A stretch of 64,000 nt of DNA, from NCBI GenBank assembly GCA_019930625.1, contig CP082844.1, forward strand, positions 186,001 to 250,000, given 5' to 3'. The notes under the pieces were generated by a model that searched no databases, was not told the DNA's origin, and saw only the letters and a list, made by a program, of their open reading frames with translations. The DNA is from Nocardia asteroides (lineage in GTDB: Bacteria; Actinomycetota; Actinomycetes; Mycobacteriales; Mycobacteriaceae). Shown in pieces: positions 26,789 through 36,668 of this stretch; the first letter of the stretch is position 1, and every line of letters begins with the position of its first letter. Position numbers and translations under genes: made by a program.

Positions 26789-27100
26789 TTACTTGATGCC
26801 GGTGACCTTCAGGACCGTCAGCGGCTGACGGTGACCCTGGCGCTTGTGGTAGCCGGTCTTGTTCTTGAACTTGTGGATGCGGATCTTCGGGCCCTTGGTC
26901 TGCTCGACCACCTCGGCGGCCACGGAGACCTCGGCCAGCTTCGCGGCGTCGGTGGTCAGCTCGGCGCCATCGACGACGAGGACCGGGGCCAGCGCCACGG
27001 CGGTGCCCGGCGCACCCTCGATCTTCTCCACCTTCACCAGGTCACCGACCGCGACCTTGTACTGCTTTCCGCCGGTCTTGACGATCGCGTACGTTGCCAT
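26789..27100 (-). CDS. rplU: 50S ribosomal protein L21
   Basis: 103 residues starting [16 protein letters not shown], the L21 signature, and ending in the RNA-binding segment [22 protein letters not shown]. It binds 23S rRNA domain I with L20. It is the first gene of the rplU-rpmA operon, which is separated from rne upstream by a 329-bp gap with a hairpin terminator. Confidence 0.99.
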   Translation of the reverse strand: MATYAIVKTGGKQYKVAVGDLVKVEKIEGAPGTAVALAPVLVVDGAELTTDAAKLAEVSVAAEVVEQTKGPKIRIHKFKNKTGYHKRQGHRQPLTVLKVTGIK

Positions 27101-27429
27101 CGGTCGGCTGCCCTTCTTCCTGTAGTGCTCGGCACTTGCTCACGCGGCGACTCCTCCGGTCTGATTCCACCGGAAACCGCCACACGACTGGTCTGGTAAT
27201 CGCCACCGCCTCGGCGCCTGGTGGCTCTCGGTATCGAACTGTCGAGAACCGGGCCACGAAGACAAAACATGTTGTCACCGGGCAGCGACTGTCCAAGATT
27301 ACAGGACGGCTACCGCGACGACCAAACCGGCGTCCACGCTGCCACCGCGCCATGCCGTCGGTTCGCTGCCGGGACGCACGTGGCCCCCACCGGATGGACC
27401 GGCGGGGGCCACGTGAGGTGAGCTACAAC
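27101..27429 (-). other. 329-bp gap between rne and rplU: rne terminator and rplU promoter/leader
   Basis: No gene is seen. The rne-proximal end holds the hairpin at 27377-27415. The middle (about 27230-27300) is the least GC-rich part and is the likely place of the rplU promoter, although I cannot name hexamers with confidence. In the leader, GCCACC (27202-27207) can pair with GGTGGC (27220-27225). A structured leader would suit autogenous control of ribosomal protein synthesis, but this is not shown. Confidence 0.5.
27377..27415 (-). terminator. perfect 12-bp stem hairpin just after rne
   Basis: CACGTGGCCCCC (27377-27388) and GGGGGCCACGTG (27404-27415) are exact complements, and the loop contains a further CCGG/CCGG pair. 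The hairpin starts 14 bases after the rne stop on the minus strand. There is no U-tract, but stems this strong without U-tracts serve as terminators in actinobacteria. It could also protect the 3' end of the rne message. Confidence 0.7.
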
Positions 27430-30400
27430 TCAGTTCGACGCGTCCGGCGCGCCTGCCGGGCGGCCGACCGCACGCCTGCGCGGCCGGTTGCGCTGCGGCA
27501 GTTCGGCCGGTGCCGGCTGGGAGTAGTCGACCGCGGGCGCGGGCGTCTGCTCCCCGGTGGGTAGCACGAACACCGCCCCCGAACTGTCCGCGGCAGGCGC
27601 GGCAGCCGAACGGGCCACCCGTCGGCGACGAGCCGGACGGACCGACGCTTCTGCGGCAGCACCGTTGGCGGCAGCACCGTTCTCGCCCCTCGGGACCGGC
27701 TCGGCAGCCGAGGCGGGTCGAGCGACCGGCTCGGCCGCGGCGACCGGCTCCGGTTCGGCGATGGCGGCAGGCTCGGCGACCGGCGCGGACTCGACCTTCT
27801 CGACTTCCTCGATGACCTCGACCACTTCGGCGGGCTCGGTCTCCGGCTCCTCGGCGGGCACCGCAACCGCGGCCTCGACGACCTCCGTGACCACTTGCTC
27901 GTCGGCGACCGCGGTTCCGGTCGGCTCCGCGGCGGCCTCGGACTGTTCCGGCTCCTGCTCGCCCTCATCGGAGTGGTGCGCGGCCATGGCCAGCGCCACC
28001 GGATGCGCCCGTTTGACGGCCGCTTCCTCCTCGGGTTGCTCGGCTGCCGGAGCCGAGCCGTTCGCCGGCTGGGGAGCCTGCGCGGCCGCGCCCTTGTCCC
28101 GGCCACGGCGCCTGCGCGAACCGCTCTCCCGGGTGCGCGCCGCGGCCTCCTCACCGGAGCCGGGCTCCACCGGGTAGGCGTGCACGAGGATGCCGCGACC
28201 GTGGCAGTGCTCGCAGGTGGTCGAGAACGCCTCGACCAGTCCGGTGCCCAGCTTCTTGCGGGTCATCTGGACCAAGCCCAGCGAGGTGACCTCGGACACC
28301 TGGTGGCGGGTGCGGTCCCGGCCCAGCGCCTCGGTCAGGCGGCGCAGCACCAGGTCGCGGTTGGACTCGAGCACCATGTCGATGAAGTCGACGACGATCA
28401 TGCCGCCGATGTCGCGCAGCCGCATCTGGCGCACGATCTCCTCGGCCGCCTCCAGATTGTTCCTGGTGACCGTCTCCTCCAAGTTGCTGCCACCGGAGCC
28501 GGTGAACTTTCCGGTGTTGACGTCGATCACCGTCATGGCCTCGGTGCGGTCGATCACCAGGGTGCCGCCCGAGGGCAGCCACACCTTGCGATCCAGCGCC
28601 TTGGCCAGCTGCTCGTCGATCCGATAGGTCTCGAACACGTCGACACCGTTGTTCTCGTGTCGGGAGACCCGGGCGAGCAGGTCCGGCGCGACCGTGCCGA
28701 TGTACTTTTCGACCGTGCTCCAGGCGCGGTCACCCTCGATGACCAGCTTGGAGAAGTCCTCGTTGAACAAGTCTCGGATGACCTTGACCAGGAGATCGGG
28801 CTCCTCGTACAGCGTCTTGGGCCCGTTGTTGTCCTTGCCCGTCTGCTGCTGGATCGTGCGCCAGGTCTTCTGCAGCCGCTCCACGTCGCGGGCCAGTTCC
28901 GTCTCGCTGACGCCTTCGGAGGCGGTGCGGATGATCACACCGGCGTCGGCGGGCACGATGTCGCGCAGGATCTCCTTCAGACGCTTGCGCTCGGTGTCCG
29001 GCAGCTTGCGGCTGATCCCGGTGGAGGTACCGCCCGGCACGTACACCAGGAAGCGCCCGGCCAGGCTGATCTGGGTGGTCAGGCGGGCGCCCTTGTGACC
29101 GACCGGGTCCTTGCTCACCTGGACCAGCACCTGGTCGCCCGGCTTGAGCGCCTGCTCGATCTTGCGCTCCCTGCCGCCGAGCCCGGCGGCCTCCCAGTTG
29201 ACCTCGCCCGCGTAGAGCACACCGTTGCGGCCGCGGCCGATATCGACGAACGCCGCCTCCATGCTGGGCAGCACGTTCTGCACCTTGCCCAGGTAGACGT
29301 TGCCGACCATGGACGCGGAGCCGGTGCTCGTGACGAAGTGCTCGACCAGGATGTTGTCTTCGAGCACGGCCACCTGCGTGGCGGTGGGGTGATCCGGGAA
29401 AGACTTCTCGCGCACGACCATCACGCGGTCGACGGCTTCGCGGCGGGCCAGGAACTCCGACTCGGTCAGGATCGGCGGGCGGCGGCGGCCGGCCTCGCGT
29501 CCGTCGCGACGGCGCTGCCGCTTGGCCTCCAGCCGGGTGGAGCCGGTGATGCCCTGGACCTCGTCGACCGCGACACGGCTGCGGCTCTTGTTGCGCGGCT
29601 CGCGCTCGTGCACGACCGTGTTCGGCGGGTCGTCGTCGGAGGACTCGCTCTCCCCGGCCTCGCCCGCGACCTTGCGGCGGCGACGACGACGGCGGCGACG
29701 GCTGGAGCCTTCCGGCGCCTCGTCCTCGTCCTCGCCCTCGGCGGACTCGGAAGACTCCGCCGACTCCGAAGCCTCCGCGGACTCCACCGTCTCGGCGGTC
29801 TCGGGAGCCGACTCGTCGTCGTTCTCGTCGTCGGCTTCGTTTTCCTCGTCGCCGTCGGTTTCGGACTGCTGCTCGCCCCGGCCGCGGCCACGCCCGCGGC
29901 GCCCACGACGCCTGCGACGCGGCTGACCTTCGGCGTCACCCTGCTGGTCGGCGGCCTCGCGCTCGTCCTCGGCGACCTCGGTCTCGTCCTCGGCGGGCTC
30001 GGGCGCCGGTTCTTCGGTGCGCCGGGTATCGCGCTCGGCACGACGCTGTCTGCGCGCTGCCTCGGCGGCCGTGGCGTCCGGGGGCAGGAACAGCGGCGCC
30101 TGCACGACGGCGGCGGACTCGAACACCACCGGGGCCACCGGCTCCGGCTCGGGCCGCACCGGGTGGGTGAACAGCTGCGTGGGCTGAGCTGCCGCGTCAC
30201 CGGTCGGCGCCTGCGTGGCGCTCGGCACGTCCGGCGCGGAGAAGAGGACGCCCGCCCCGGTGAAGGGCGTGTCGGTCCGCGTTTCTCGCGCTGGTTGCGG
30301 CTGTTCGGCCGCCGATGGGGCGGCCGTCGCCCGCGTGGCGGCGTCTTCCCCTGGTTCGGCGGTCCGCGCCGGTGCGGGGGCATCCGCCTGCCCGGGGCTC

Positions 30401-30636
30401 GGCTGTTCGGCCGCGGCATCCGCCTCGACCGTCACCAAGGCGTCGCGCACCGATTCCGCGACGGCTCGGTCGACGTTGGACTGGGCGCTGCGCGCGTCGG
30501 CCCCCATCTCGGTGAGCTTGGCCAGGATGCGCTTGCTCGTTACTCCCAGCAGCTTGGCGAGTGCGTGAACTCGGATTCGCTCCGGCAATTGTTCGGCATC
30601 CTGTGATGTTGTTTCCAGCGGCTCTTGATCGGCCAC
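27430..30636 (-). CDS. rne: ribonuclease E/G with N-terminal IF2_N-like domain and long disordered arms
   Basis: Endoribonuclease of 1068 residues from GTG 30636, which has GAGGAG six bases upstream; an in-frame ATG 34 codons earlier has no such site. An IF2_N-like segment (VHALAKLLGVTSKRILAKL) is at the N-terminus. An acidic/Arg-rich linker runs to about 380, and the S1 domain with GNVYLGKVQNVLP is near 442. The DNase I-like catalytic core has VIDVNTGKF near 700 and MIVVDFIDM near 745. The Zn-link CEHCHG is near 808, and a 250-residue Ala/Glu/Pro-rich tail follows. Long arms on both sides suit a degradosome scaffold. It processes rRNA and starts mRNA decay. Confidence 0.96.
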   Translation of the reverse strand: MADQEPLETTSQDAEQLPERIRVHALAKLLGVTSKRILAKLTEMGADARSAQSNVDRAVAESVRDALVTVEADAAAEQPSPGQADAPAPARTAEPGEDAATRATAAPSAAEQPQPARETRTDTPFTGAGVLFSAPDVPSATQAPTGDAAAQPTQLFTHPVRPEPEPVAPVVFESAAVVQAPLFLPPDATAAEAARRQRRAERDTRRTEEPAPEPAEDETEVAEDEREAADQQGDAEGQPRRRRRGRRGRGRGRGEQQSETDGDEENEADDENDDESAPETAETVESAEASESAESSESAEGEDEDEAPEGSSRRRRRRRRRKVAGEAGESESSDDDPPNTVVHEREPRNKSRSRVAVDEVQGITGSTRLEAKRQRRRDGREAGRRRPPILTESEFLARREAVDRVMVVREKSFPDHPTATQVAVLEDNILVEHFVTSTGSASMVGNVYLGKVQNVLPSMEAAFVDIGRGRNGVLYAGEVNWEAAGLGGRERKIEQALKPGDQVLVQVSKDPVGHKGARLTTQISLAGRFLVYVPGGTSTGISRKLPDTERKRLKEILRDIVPADAGVIIRTASEGVSETELARDVERLQKTWRTIQQQTGKDNNGPKTLYEEPDLLVKVIRDLFNEDFSKLVIEGDRAWSTVEKYIGTVAPDLLARVSRHENNGVDVFETYRIDEQLAKALDRKVWLPSGGTLVIDRTEAMTVIDVNTGKFTGSGGSNLEETVTRNNLEAAEEIVRQMRLRDIGGMIVVDFIDMVLESNRDLVLRRLTEALGRDRTRHQVSEVTSLGLVQMTRKKLGTGLVEAFSTTCEHCHGRGILVHAYPVEPGSGEEAAARTRESGSRRRRGRDKGAAAQAPQPANGSAPAAEQPEEEAAVKRAHPVALAMAAHHSDEGEQEPEQSEAAAEPTGTAVADEQVVTEVVEAAVAVPAEEPETEPAEVVEVIEEVEKVESAPVAEPAAIAEPEPVAAAEPVARPASAAEPVPRGENGAAANGAAAEASVRPARRRRVARSAAAPAADSSGAVFVLPTGEQTPAPAVDYSQPAPAELPQRNRPRRRAVGRPAGAPDASN

Positions 30637-31105
30637 GAAGTCTCCTCGGACCCCCGGGCGCGTCCCTCCCTGCGGGAGTGACGCGGCCGACGCGGGGGCA
30701 CTGTCCGTTCGACTCACACCCGGTGGGCGCGAGGTCAAGTGGTCTCGCCCCGCGTGCCCGGTTATTTCCTCGGTTGTTCGTCGTTCGGGCTAACTGGTCA
30801 CGCGGCGCCTGGCTGTATGGCTGAACTCCGCGGATCGAGCGCTCATCCAGCGTGCCTAGCGGACAGGCGACCCTGTGACCAGGCCGTTTGTCCACAGCAG
30901 CGATGATCGGCATCGAACCGTGGTGTCATCCGGCTGCGCTCGTCACGTCGCGTTCGCGCACCTGCACGAACAGTCTGCGTCGATAGCAGCCGATGCCAGT
31001 ATCCCACACCGCGCGCCGGGCGTTCGCCATCGGCGCTCCACTCGGTCCGGCCCGCGGCGCGAACGCGCACGTCGCAGCAGCGCGGGCACGACCATCGAGG
31101 CTCGG
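30637..31105 (-). other. 469-bp gap between ndk and rne: probable long rne leader
   Basis: No gene is supported. Just upstream of the rne ribosome site is a perfect small hairpin, CTCCC (30666-30670) with GGGAG (30674-30678). RNase E messages in other bacteria have long leaders used for self-regulation, so an extended 5' UTR would not be surprising. I see no clear promoter hexamers. Short frames on both strands here are Arg-rich and lack start signals. Confidence 0.45.
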
Positions 31106-31522
31106 TCAGGCGGGCCGCTCGGGGAACCAGAGCGCGATCTCACGCTTGGCTGATTCGGGCGAATCGGACCCGTGGACCAGGTTCTCCTGCGTCTCGAGAG
31201 CGAAGTCTCCGCGAATGCTGCCAGGCACGGCTTTCTCGACCGGATCGGTGCCGCCCGCGATCTGGCGGAACGCGGCGATCGCGCGCGGGCCCTCCAGGAT
31301 GGCCGCGACAACCGGGCCCGAGGTGATGAAGTCGATCAAGGACCCGAAGAACGGCTTCTCGGCGTGCTCGGCGTAGTGGCCCTCGGCCAGTTCCCCGGAC
31401 ACGTGCTTCAGCTCGAGGGCGACGATCTTCAGGCCCTTACGCTCGATGCGTGCCAGCACCTCGCCGACAAGGCCACGGGCCACACCGTCCGGCTTGATGA
31501 GTACCAACGTCTGCTCAGTCAC
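31106..31522 (-). CDS. ndk: nucleoside diphosphate kinase
   Basis: 138 residues. It transfers the gamma phosphate between nucleoside triphosphates and diphosphates through a phosphohistidine. [23 protein letters not shown] is the N-terminal signature, and the active-site histidine is in [21 protein letters not shown]. Start is GTG 31522 (MTEQTLVL); longer forms would add non-native sequence. It follows the DUF4233 membrane protein gene by 133 bases on the same strand, as in M. tuberculosis (Rv2446c-ndkA). Confidence 0.98.
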   Translation of the reverse strand: MTEQTLVLIKPDGVARGLVGEVLARIERKGLKIVALELKHVSGELAEGHYAEHAEKPFFGSLIDFITSGPVVAAILEGPRAIAAFRQIAGGTDPVEKAVPGSIRGDFALETQENLVHGSDSPESAKREIALWFPERPA

Positions 31523-31655
31523 GGCGCACAGCCTATCCGGCACGCTTCCGGGCGCGACAGCAGCGGTAGGGCTGCTCGGCGGCGGTGTCCGTTCCGTGGC
31601 CCGGACTGGCCGCCGACGACAGCCCCGTCGGCCGGTCGCCACCGCATCGAGCGGG

Positions 31656-32072
31656 CTACCGACGCTGGATGCGCTGGCTGGGCAGCAGGCCTTTCTCCAT
31701 CCGGCTGCGCACATCGGCGCGCAGCACCAGGATGAAGCCCCAGACCACCCCGAAGATCACGCCGATGACGCCGATGGACAGGTGGATGAACGCACCCAGC
31801 AGGACGAACACCTGTAACCCGAGGTTGAACGGCAGCGCCCAGGACCGCCGCTGCAACCCGGCTCCGAGGACCATCACCACCGCCAGCGCCACGAGGTAGG
31901 TGCCCGAGACCCAGGTCACCCCGCCGCCGACGTCGGCGACCACCGGCAGCGCGAGCAGCACCACGATCGCCTCGAGCACCAAGGTCCCCGCCATCACGCC
32001 GCGGAAACCTTTCCACGGGTCCGTCGCGGGGGCGGGTACCGACTGCTCGCCCTGGTCGGCCGGATCGCTCAT
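31656..32072 (-). CDS. DUF4233 integral membrane protein (Rv2446c-like)
   Basis: 138 residues with three or four hydrophobic segments ([20 protein letters not shown], then [32 protein letters not shown] and [13 protein letters not shown]). The C-terminus is charged and cytoplasmic-looking. The function is unknown, but the gene sits invariably next to folC in mycolata. Its ATG has GAGGAGG seven bases upstream and overlaps the stop of a 17-codon micro-ORF (ATGA), the last of a chain that connects it to folC. Confidence 0.85.
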   Translation of the reverse strand: MSDPADQGEQSVPAPATDPWKGFRGVMAGTLVLEAIVVLLALPVVADVGGGVTWVSGTYLVALAVVMVLGAGLQRRSWALPFNLGLQVFVLLGAFIHLSIGVIGVIFGVVWGFILVLRADVRSRMEKGLLPSQRIQRR

Positions 32073-32122
32073 GCTGTGCCCTCCTCGGCGTTCGCCGGGC
32101 CGCTGTGGCGCCTGACGCTCAT
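32069..32122 (-). CDS. micro-ORF of 17 codons linking to the DUF4233 gene
   Basis: ATG at 32122 overlaps the stop of the preceding micro-ORF, and its own TGA overlaps the ATG of the DUF4233 gene. The peptide would be [17 protein letters not shown]. The DUF4233 ribosome site (GAGGAGG) lies inside it. It resembles no known domain. Its role may be only to carry ribosomes across the gap; whether it is translated is unknown. Confidence 0.45.
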   Translation of the reverse strand: MSVRRHSGPANAEEGTA

Positions 32123-32193
32123 GCTGTGACGTTCGGGACGGACGCGGGCCCGCCGTGGGTGGGCGGACTGCCGGCCGAGGGCTGGACGCTCAT
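32119..32193 (-). CDS. micro-ORF of 24 codons overlapping the folC stop
   Basis: Its ATG overlaps the folC TGA (ATGA) and has GGAAGGA seven bases upstream inside the folC coding end. It runs 24 codons (opening [15 protein letters not shown]) to a TGA that overlaps the next micro-ORF start. The peptide is Pro/Gly/Ser-rich without recognisable similarity. It looks like a link in a translational coupling chain and is not obviously a functional protein. Confidence 0.45.
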   Translation of the reverse strand: MSVQPSAGSPPTHGGPASVPNVTA

Positions 32194-33656
32194 GCCGGGT
32201 CCTTCCCGAACAGCGCGCGAGCCGCGCCTGCCGTGACCACCGACCCGGTGATCACCACGCCCGCGCCCGACACCGTCTCCCCCGGTTCGCCCACCTCTTC
32301 GGCGATCGCGATCGCGGTCTCCAGCGCGTCGGGCAGCGTGGCGGCGGTGACCACCCGCTCGTCGCCGAATCGCTGTACCGCGAGGTCGGTCAAGGTCTCC
32401 ACGTCCAGCGCGCGCGGCGAGCCGTTGCTGGTGACGACGATCTCGTCGAACACCGGCTCCAGCGCGGTCAGGATGCCGGCGGCGTCCTTGTCGCCGAGCA
32501 CCGCGACCACGCCGACCAGCTTGCGGAAGTCGAACTCCTCGGTCAGCGTCGCGGCCAGCGCCCGCGCGCCCGCGGGGTTGTGCGCGGCGTCGATGAAGAT
32601 GGTCGGCGCGCTGCGCATACGCTCGAGCCGTCCGGGACTGGTCACGCTCGCGAAACCGGCGCGCACGGCGTCGATGTCGAGCCTGCGCTGCGCGCCCGCG
32701 CCGAAGAACGCCTCCACCGCCGCCAGCGCGAGCACCGCGTTGCGCGCTTGGTGCTCGCCGTGCAGCGGCAGGAAGATCTCGTCGTACACCCCGCCGAGAC
32801 CCTGCAACTCGAGTTGCTGCCCGCCGACCGCGATCTGCCGGGCGAGCACGCGGAACTCGGAGCCCTCGCGCGCCACCGCGGCGTCCACTTCGACGGCGCG
32901 GCGCAGCAGCACCTCCATCGCCTCCGGTTCCTGCTGCGCGATCACGGCGACGTTGTCGCGCGGCACCAGGCTTTCCGGGGCGCGCTTGATGATCCCGGCC
33001 TTCTCGCCCGCGATCGAGGCCAGGTCCGGACCGAGGTAGTCGGTGTGGTCCAGGCCGATCGGCGTGATCACCGCGACCTGCCCGTCGACGACGTTCGTGG
33101 CGTCCCAGGTGCCGCCCAAACCCGTCTCGACGACCGCGACATCGATCGGCGCCTCGGCGAAGGCGGCGAAGGCCATGCCGGTGAGCACCTCGAATTTGCT
33201 CATGGCGGGCCCGCCCGCGGACTGCGACTGCTTGTCGATCATCTCGACGTAGGGCAGCAGTTCGCGGTAGATCTCCACGTACCGGCCGGGGGAGATCGGC
33301 GCGTTGTCGATGCTGATCCGCTCGGAGGCCAGTTGCAGGTGGGGACTGGTGATCCGGCCGGTGCGCCGGTGCAGCGCGGTGAGCAGCGCGTCGATCATCC
33401 TGGTCACCGAGGTCTTGCCGTTGGTGCCCGCGATGTGGATGGCCGGGTAGTTCTGCTGCGGCGAGCCGAGCAGGTCCATCAACGTCGCGATCCTGGCGAG
33501 CGAGGGCTCGATCTTGGTTTCCGGCCAGCGCCGGTCGAGTTCCGCCTCGACCAGCGCCATCTCGGCCAGCTCCACGGGGGAGGGCCCGGAACCGAGCCGT
33601 GCCCCGCCGCCACGGCGCTCGTCGTCGCCGTATTGCGGTTCCGGCTCGTGGTTCAC
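32190..33656 (-). CDS. folC: folylpolyglutamate synthase / dihydrofolate synthase
   Basis: ATP-dependent ligase of 488 residues of the Mur ligase family. It adds glutamate to folates and may also make dihydrofolate. The P-loop [16 protein letters not shown] is near residue 75, and the folate-binding and metal region has [13 protein letters not shown] and [16 protein letters not shown]. The C-terminal domain includes DAAHNPAGA and GDKDAAG. The start is GTG 33656, four-base-overlapping the valS stop (GTGA), so valS and folC are translationally coupled. An acidic N-terminal extension of about 40 residues precedes the conserved domain, as in mycobacterial FolC. Confidence 0.95.
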   Translation of the reverse strand: MNHEPEPQYGDDERRGGGARLGSGPSPVELAEMALVEAELDRRWPETKIEPSLARIATLMDLLGSPQQNYPAIHIAGTNGKTSVTRMIDALLTALHRRTGRITSPHLQLASERISIDNAPISPGRYVEIYRELLPYVEMIDKQSQSAGGPAMSKFEVLTGMAFAAFAEAPIDVAVVETGLGGTWDATNVVDGQVAVITPIGLDHTDYLGPDLASIAGEKAGIIKRAPESLVPRDNVAVIAQQEPEAMEVLLRRAVEVDAAVAREGSEFRVLARQIAVGGQQLELQGLGGVYDEIFLPLHGEHQARNAVLALAAVEAFFGAGAQRRLDIDAVRAGFASVTSPGRLERMRSAPTIFIDAAHNPAGARALAATLTEEFDFRKLVGVVAVLGDKDAAGILTALEPVFDEIVVTSNGSPRALDVETLTDLAVQRFGDERVVTAATLPDALETAIAIAEEVGEPGETVSGAGVVITGSVVTAGAARALFGKDPA

Positions 33657-36331
33657 TTGCCGCTCAACTCCGCCAGTCGCGTGCCGATGCGCGCCACCTC
33701 GTCGGAGGCGACCTGCTGCCTGCCGCGGATCTTGTCGACCACGTGCTCGGGTGCCTTGGCCAGGAACGCCTCGTTGCCGAGCTTGGCGGTGGTGTTCTGG
33801 AGCTCCTTCTCCGCGGCGGCCAGATCCTTCTCCAGCCTGCGGCGTTCGGCGTCCAGGTCGACCGCGCCGGAAGTGTCCAGCTCCACGGTGACCGTCCCGG
33901 TGCTCAGGCGGACCTCCACCGACGCGGTCGCGGCGAAGTCGGCGCCGGGCTCGGTGAGCCGCGCCAGATTCGCGACCGAGGCGGCCTGCTCGCCGAGCCC
34001 CGCCTCGTCCACACCGATGAGCTTGGCCGCCACCTTCTGCTTGTCCGCCAAGCCCTGGTCGCTGCGGAACCGACGGATCTCCGTGATCAACCGCTGGGTG
34101 TCCGAGATGCGTTGCGCCGCCCCCTGGTCCGCGGGCACACCGGAGGGCTGCGGCCACGGCGCGATCACCACCGATTCGCCGCCGGTCAGCGCCTGCCACA
34201 ACGCCTCGGTGACGAACGGGATGACCGGATGCAGCAGGCGCAGCACCGCGTCGAGCACGGAACCGAGCACCAGCTCGGTCGCCTCGGCGCGCGTACCGTC
34301 GGCGGCGAACTGCACCTTGGTCAGCTCCAGGTACCAATCGCACAGCTCGTCCCAGGCGAAGTGATAGAGCGCCTCGCACGCCTTGCCGAACTCGTAGGCG
34401 TCGAACGCGGCGTCGGCCTCGGCGCGCACCGCGTCCAGCCGGTCCAGGATCCAGCGGTCGGCGTCGGTGAGCTGGGCGCGGTCGGGCAGATCGCCGACTC
34501 GCGCGCCGTTCATCAGCGCGAACTTGACCGCGTTGAACAGCTTCGTCACGAAGCTGCGCGAGGCGAGCACGTGCGGCTCGCCGACCGAGAGGTCACCGCC
34601 GGGCTGCGCGCCGCGCGCGAGGGTGAACCGCGTGGCGTCGGCTCCGAAGCCGTTGATCCAGTCCAGCGGGTCGATGCCGTTGCCGCGCGACTTGGACATC
34701 TTCTTGCCGTACTGGTCGCGGATCAGGCCGTGCAGGAAGACGTCCTTGAACGGCACCTGCCGCTCGCCGCCCTTGCCGACGGTCAGCGCGGCGTCCTCGG
34801 CGACGTAGGTGCCGAACATCATCATCCGCGCCACCCAGAAGAACAGGATGTCGTAGCCGGTGACGAGAACGCTTGTCGGATAGAACTTCTCCAGCTCGGC
34901 GGTGGCGTGCGGCCAGCCCATCGTGGAGAACGGCCACAGGCCGGAGGAGAACCAGGTGTCGAGCACGTCCGGGTCCTGGACCCAGCCCTCGGGCGCCTGT
35001 TCGTCGGGCCCGACGCACACCACTTCGCCCTCGGGGCCGTACCAGATCGGGATGCGGTGGCCCCACCACAGCTGACGCGAGATGCACCAGTCGTGCATGT
35101 CGTCGACCCAGCCGAACCAGCGCGGCTCCTGGCTCTTCGGGTGGATCACGGTGTCACCGGACCGCACGGCGTCACCGGCGGCCTTGGCCAGTGACTCGAC
35201 CTTCACCCACCACTGCATGGACAGGCGCGGCTCGATCGGCTCGCCGGTGCGCTCGGAGTGCCCCACGCTGTGCAGGTACGGCCGCTTCTCGGCGACCACC
35301 CGGCCCTCCCTGGCGAGCCGCTCGCGCACCTTGACGCGCGCCTCGAAGCGGTCCATGCCGTCGAACTCGGTTCCGGTGCCGGTGATCCGGCCGCGCTCGT
35401 CCATGATGGTCGGCATCGGCAGGCCGTGCCGCAGACCCATCTCGAAGTCGTTGGGATCATGCGCCGGTGTGATCTTCACCGCGCCCGAGCCGAATTCGGG
35501 ATCGACGTAGTCGTCGGCGATGATCGGGATCTGCCGTCCGGTGATCGGATGCTCCAGGGTGGTGCCGATCAACGCCCGGTAGCGCGGATCCTCCGGATGC
35601 ACGGCCACCGCGGTGTCGCCGAGCATGGTCTCCACCCGGGTGGTGGCCACGACGACGTGCGGCTCGTCGTCGTTCAGGGCGCCGTAGCGCAGCGAGACCA
35701 GCTCGCCTTCGACGTCCTCGTATTTGACCTCGATGTCGGAGATCGCGGTACGCAGCTCCGGCGACCAGTTCACCAGCCGCTCCGCGCGGTAGATCAGTCC
35801 CGCGTCGTAGAGCCGCTTGAACATGGTCTGCACGGCGCGCGAGAGGCCCTCGTCCATGGTGAAGCGGTCCCGGCTCCAGTCCACGCCGTCGCCGAGCGCG
35901 CGCATCTGCCACTGGATGGCGCCGCCGGACTCGCGCTTCCAGTCCCAAACCTTCTGCACGAACAGTTCGCGGCCGAAGTCTTCCTTCGTCTTGCCGTCCA
36001 CCGCGAGCTGCTTTTCCACCACGGTCTGGGTGGCGATGCCCGCGTGGTCCATGCCGGGCAGCCAGAGCACCTCGTAGCCCTGCATGCGCTTGCGGCGCGA
36101 CAGCGTGTCCATCAAGGTGTGGTCGAGCGCGTGGCCCATGTGCAGGGTGCCGGTGACGTTCGGCGGCGGCAGCACGATCGAGTACGGCGGCTTCCCGCTG
36201 GCGGGATCGGCGGTGAAATAGCCGGCGGCTACCCAGCGCTCGTACATCTCGGCCTCCACCTCGCCGGGGGTCCAGCTTTTGGGGAGGGCATCGGCACGAT
36301 TACGCGTGTTGTCAGGGGCTGCGCTGGTCAC
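33653..36331 (-). CDS. valS: valyl-tRNA synthetase
   Basis: Class Ia aminoacyl-tRNA synthetase of 892 residues. The HIGH-type motif is LHMGH at 63-67, the KMSKS loop is [10 protein letters not shown] near 542, and the editing CP1 insertion contains the [17 protein letters not shown] segment. A C-terminal coiled coil ([19 protein letters not shown]) is typical of ValRS. It charges tRNA-Val and hydrolyses mischarged threonine. No T-box motif was recognised in the 337 bases upstream. Its stop overlaps the folC start, and it is followed on the same strand by the DUF4233 and ndk genes. Confidence 0.98.
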   Translation of the reverse strand: MTSAAPDNTRNRADALPKSWTPGEVEAEMYERWVAAGYFTADPASGKPPYSIVLPPPNVTGTLHMGHALDHTLMDTLSRRKRMQGYEVLWLPGMDHAGIATQTVVEKQLAVDGKTKEDFGRELFVQKVWDWKRESGGAIQWQMRALGDGVDWSRDRFTMDEGLSRAVQTMFKRLYDAGLIYRAERLVNWSPELRTAISDIEVKYEDVEGELVSLRYGALNDDEPHVVVATTRVETMLGDTAVAVHPEDPRYRALIGTTLEHPITGRQIPIIADDYVDPEFGSGAVKITPAHDPNDFEMGLRHGLPMPTIMDERGRITGTGTEFDGMDRFEARVKVRERLAREGRVVAEKRPYLHSVGHSERTGEPIEPRLSMQWWVKVESLAKAAGDAVRSGDTVIHPKSQEPRWFGWVDDMHDWCISRQLWWGHRIPIWYGPEGEVVCVGPDEQAPEGWVQDPDVLDTWFSSGLWPFSTMGWPHATAELEKFYPTSVLVTGYDILFFWVARMMMFGTYVAEDAALTVGKGGERQVPFKDVFLHGLIRDQYGKKMSKSRGNGIDPLDWINGFGADATRFTLARGAQPGGDLSVGEPHVLASRSFVTKLFNAVKFALMNGARVGDLPDRAQLTDADRWILDRLDAVRAEADAAFDAYEFGKACEALYHFAWDELCDWYLELTKVQFAADGTRAEATELVLGSVLDAVLRLLHPVIPFVTEALWQALTGGESVVIAPWPQPSGVPADQGAAQRISDTQRLITEIRRFRSDQGLADKQKVAAKLIGVDEAGLGEQAASVANLARLTEPGADFAATASVEVRLSTGTVTVELDTSGAVDLDAERRRLEKDLAAAEKELQNTTAKLGNEAFLAKAPEHVVDKIRGRQQVASDEVARIGTRLAELSGK

Positions 36332-36668
36332 CCCGCGATTCTAGAGCGCGTCCATCCGCCGACTTCGGGTCGGTCGACCCCCGGTCACCTTGCCCGCGGA
36401 TCCGCCGGTCGACGCCGCGCCGGAAATGAAGAGGCGGCAGGGCGGCGGCCACGGCGCTCGGCACAAACCGTGCGATAGCGAATTCCGCGCTGGAGACGAC
36501 CCGCACCGGAGACAATCCGTGCTGCGGACAAAGAGAGGCGGAGTCTTCGGTGGATGAGGGACACCGAACACTCCGCCCACGTCAGAAGCTTACCGGCGAT
36601 CCGAGGCGCGGCGCGAAATCCATAAGTAATTCTCAGCTTCCGGCATTTTCACACCTCGGGAATTCCCC
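36332..36668 (-). other. 337-bp gap between the reductase gene and valS
   Basis: No gene is seen. It contains the long hairpin at 36537-36577, which probably ends the reductase transcript, and a GGGAATTCCC palindrome next to the reductase stop (about 36655-36668). The 200 bases nearest valS should hold the valS promoter. I find no T-box consensus and no confident hexamers. Confidence 0.5.
36537..36577 (-). terminator. long stem-loop downstream of the thioredoxin reductase-like gene
   Basis: GGCGGAGT (36537-36544) pairs with ACTCCGCC (36570-36577), and inside it TTCGGTG (36546-36552) pairs with CACCGAA (36562-36568). This leaves one C/C mismatch and a 9-base loop. Read on the minus strand the stem is followed by TCTCTTTG, moderately U-rich. 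It lies about 90 bases after the reductase stop. Confidence 0.65.

Noticed and set aside
27895..30606. 903-codon open frame antisense to rne
   Set aside because: It lies fully opposite a well-identified RNase E. Its Leu/Gly/Arg composition is a mirror of GC-rich codon bias, and it lacks a ribosome site.
36332..36668. T-box riboswitch ahead of valS
   Set aside because: No GGTGGNACCGCG-type T-box sequence or antiterminator pairing was found; the visible hairpin suits a terminator of the upstream gene.
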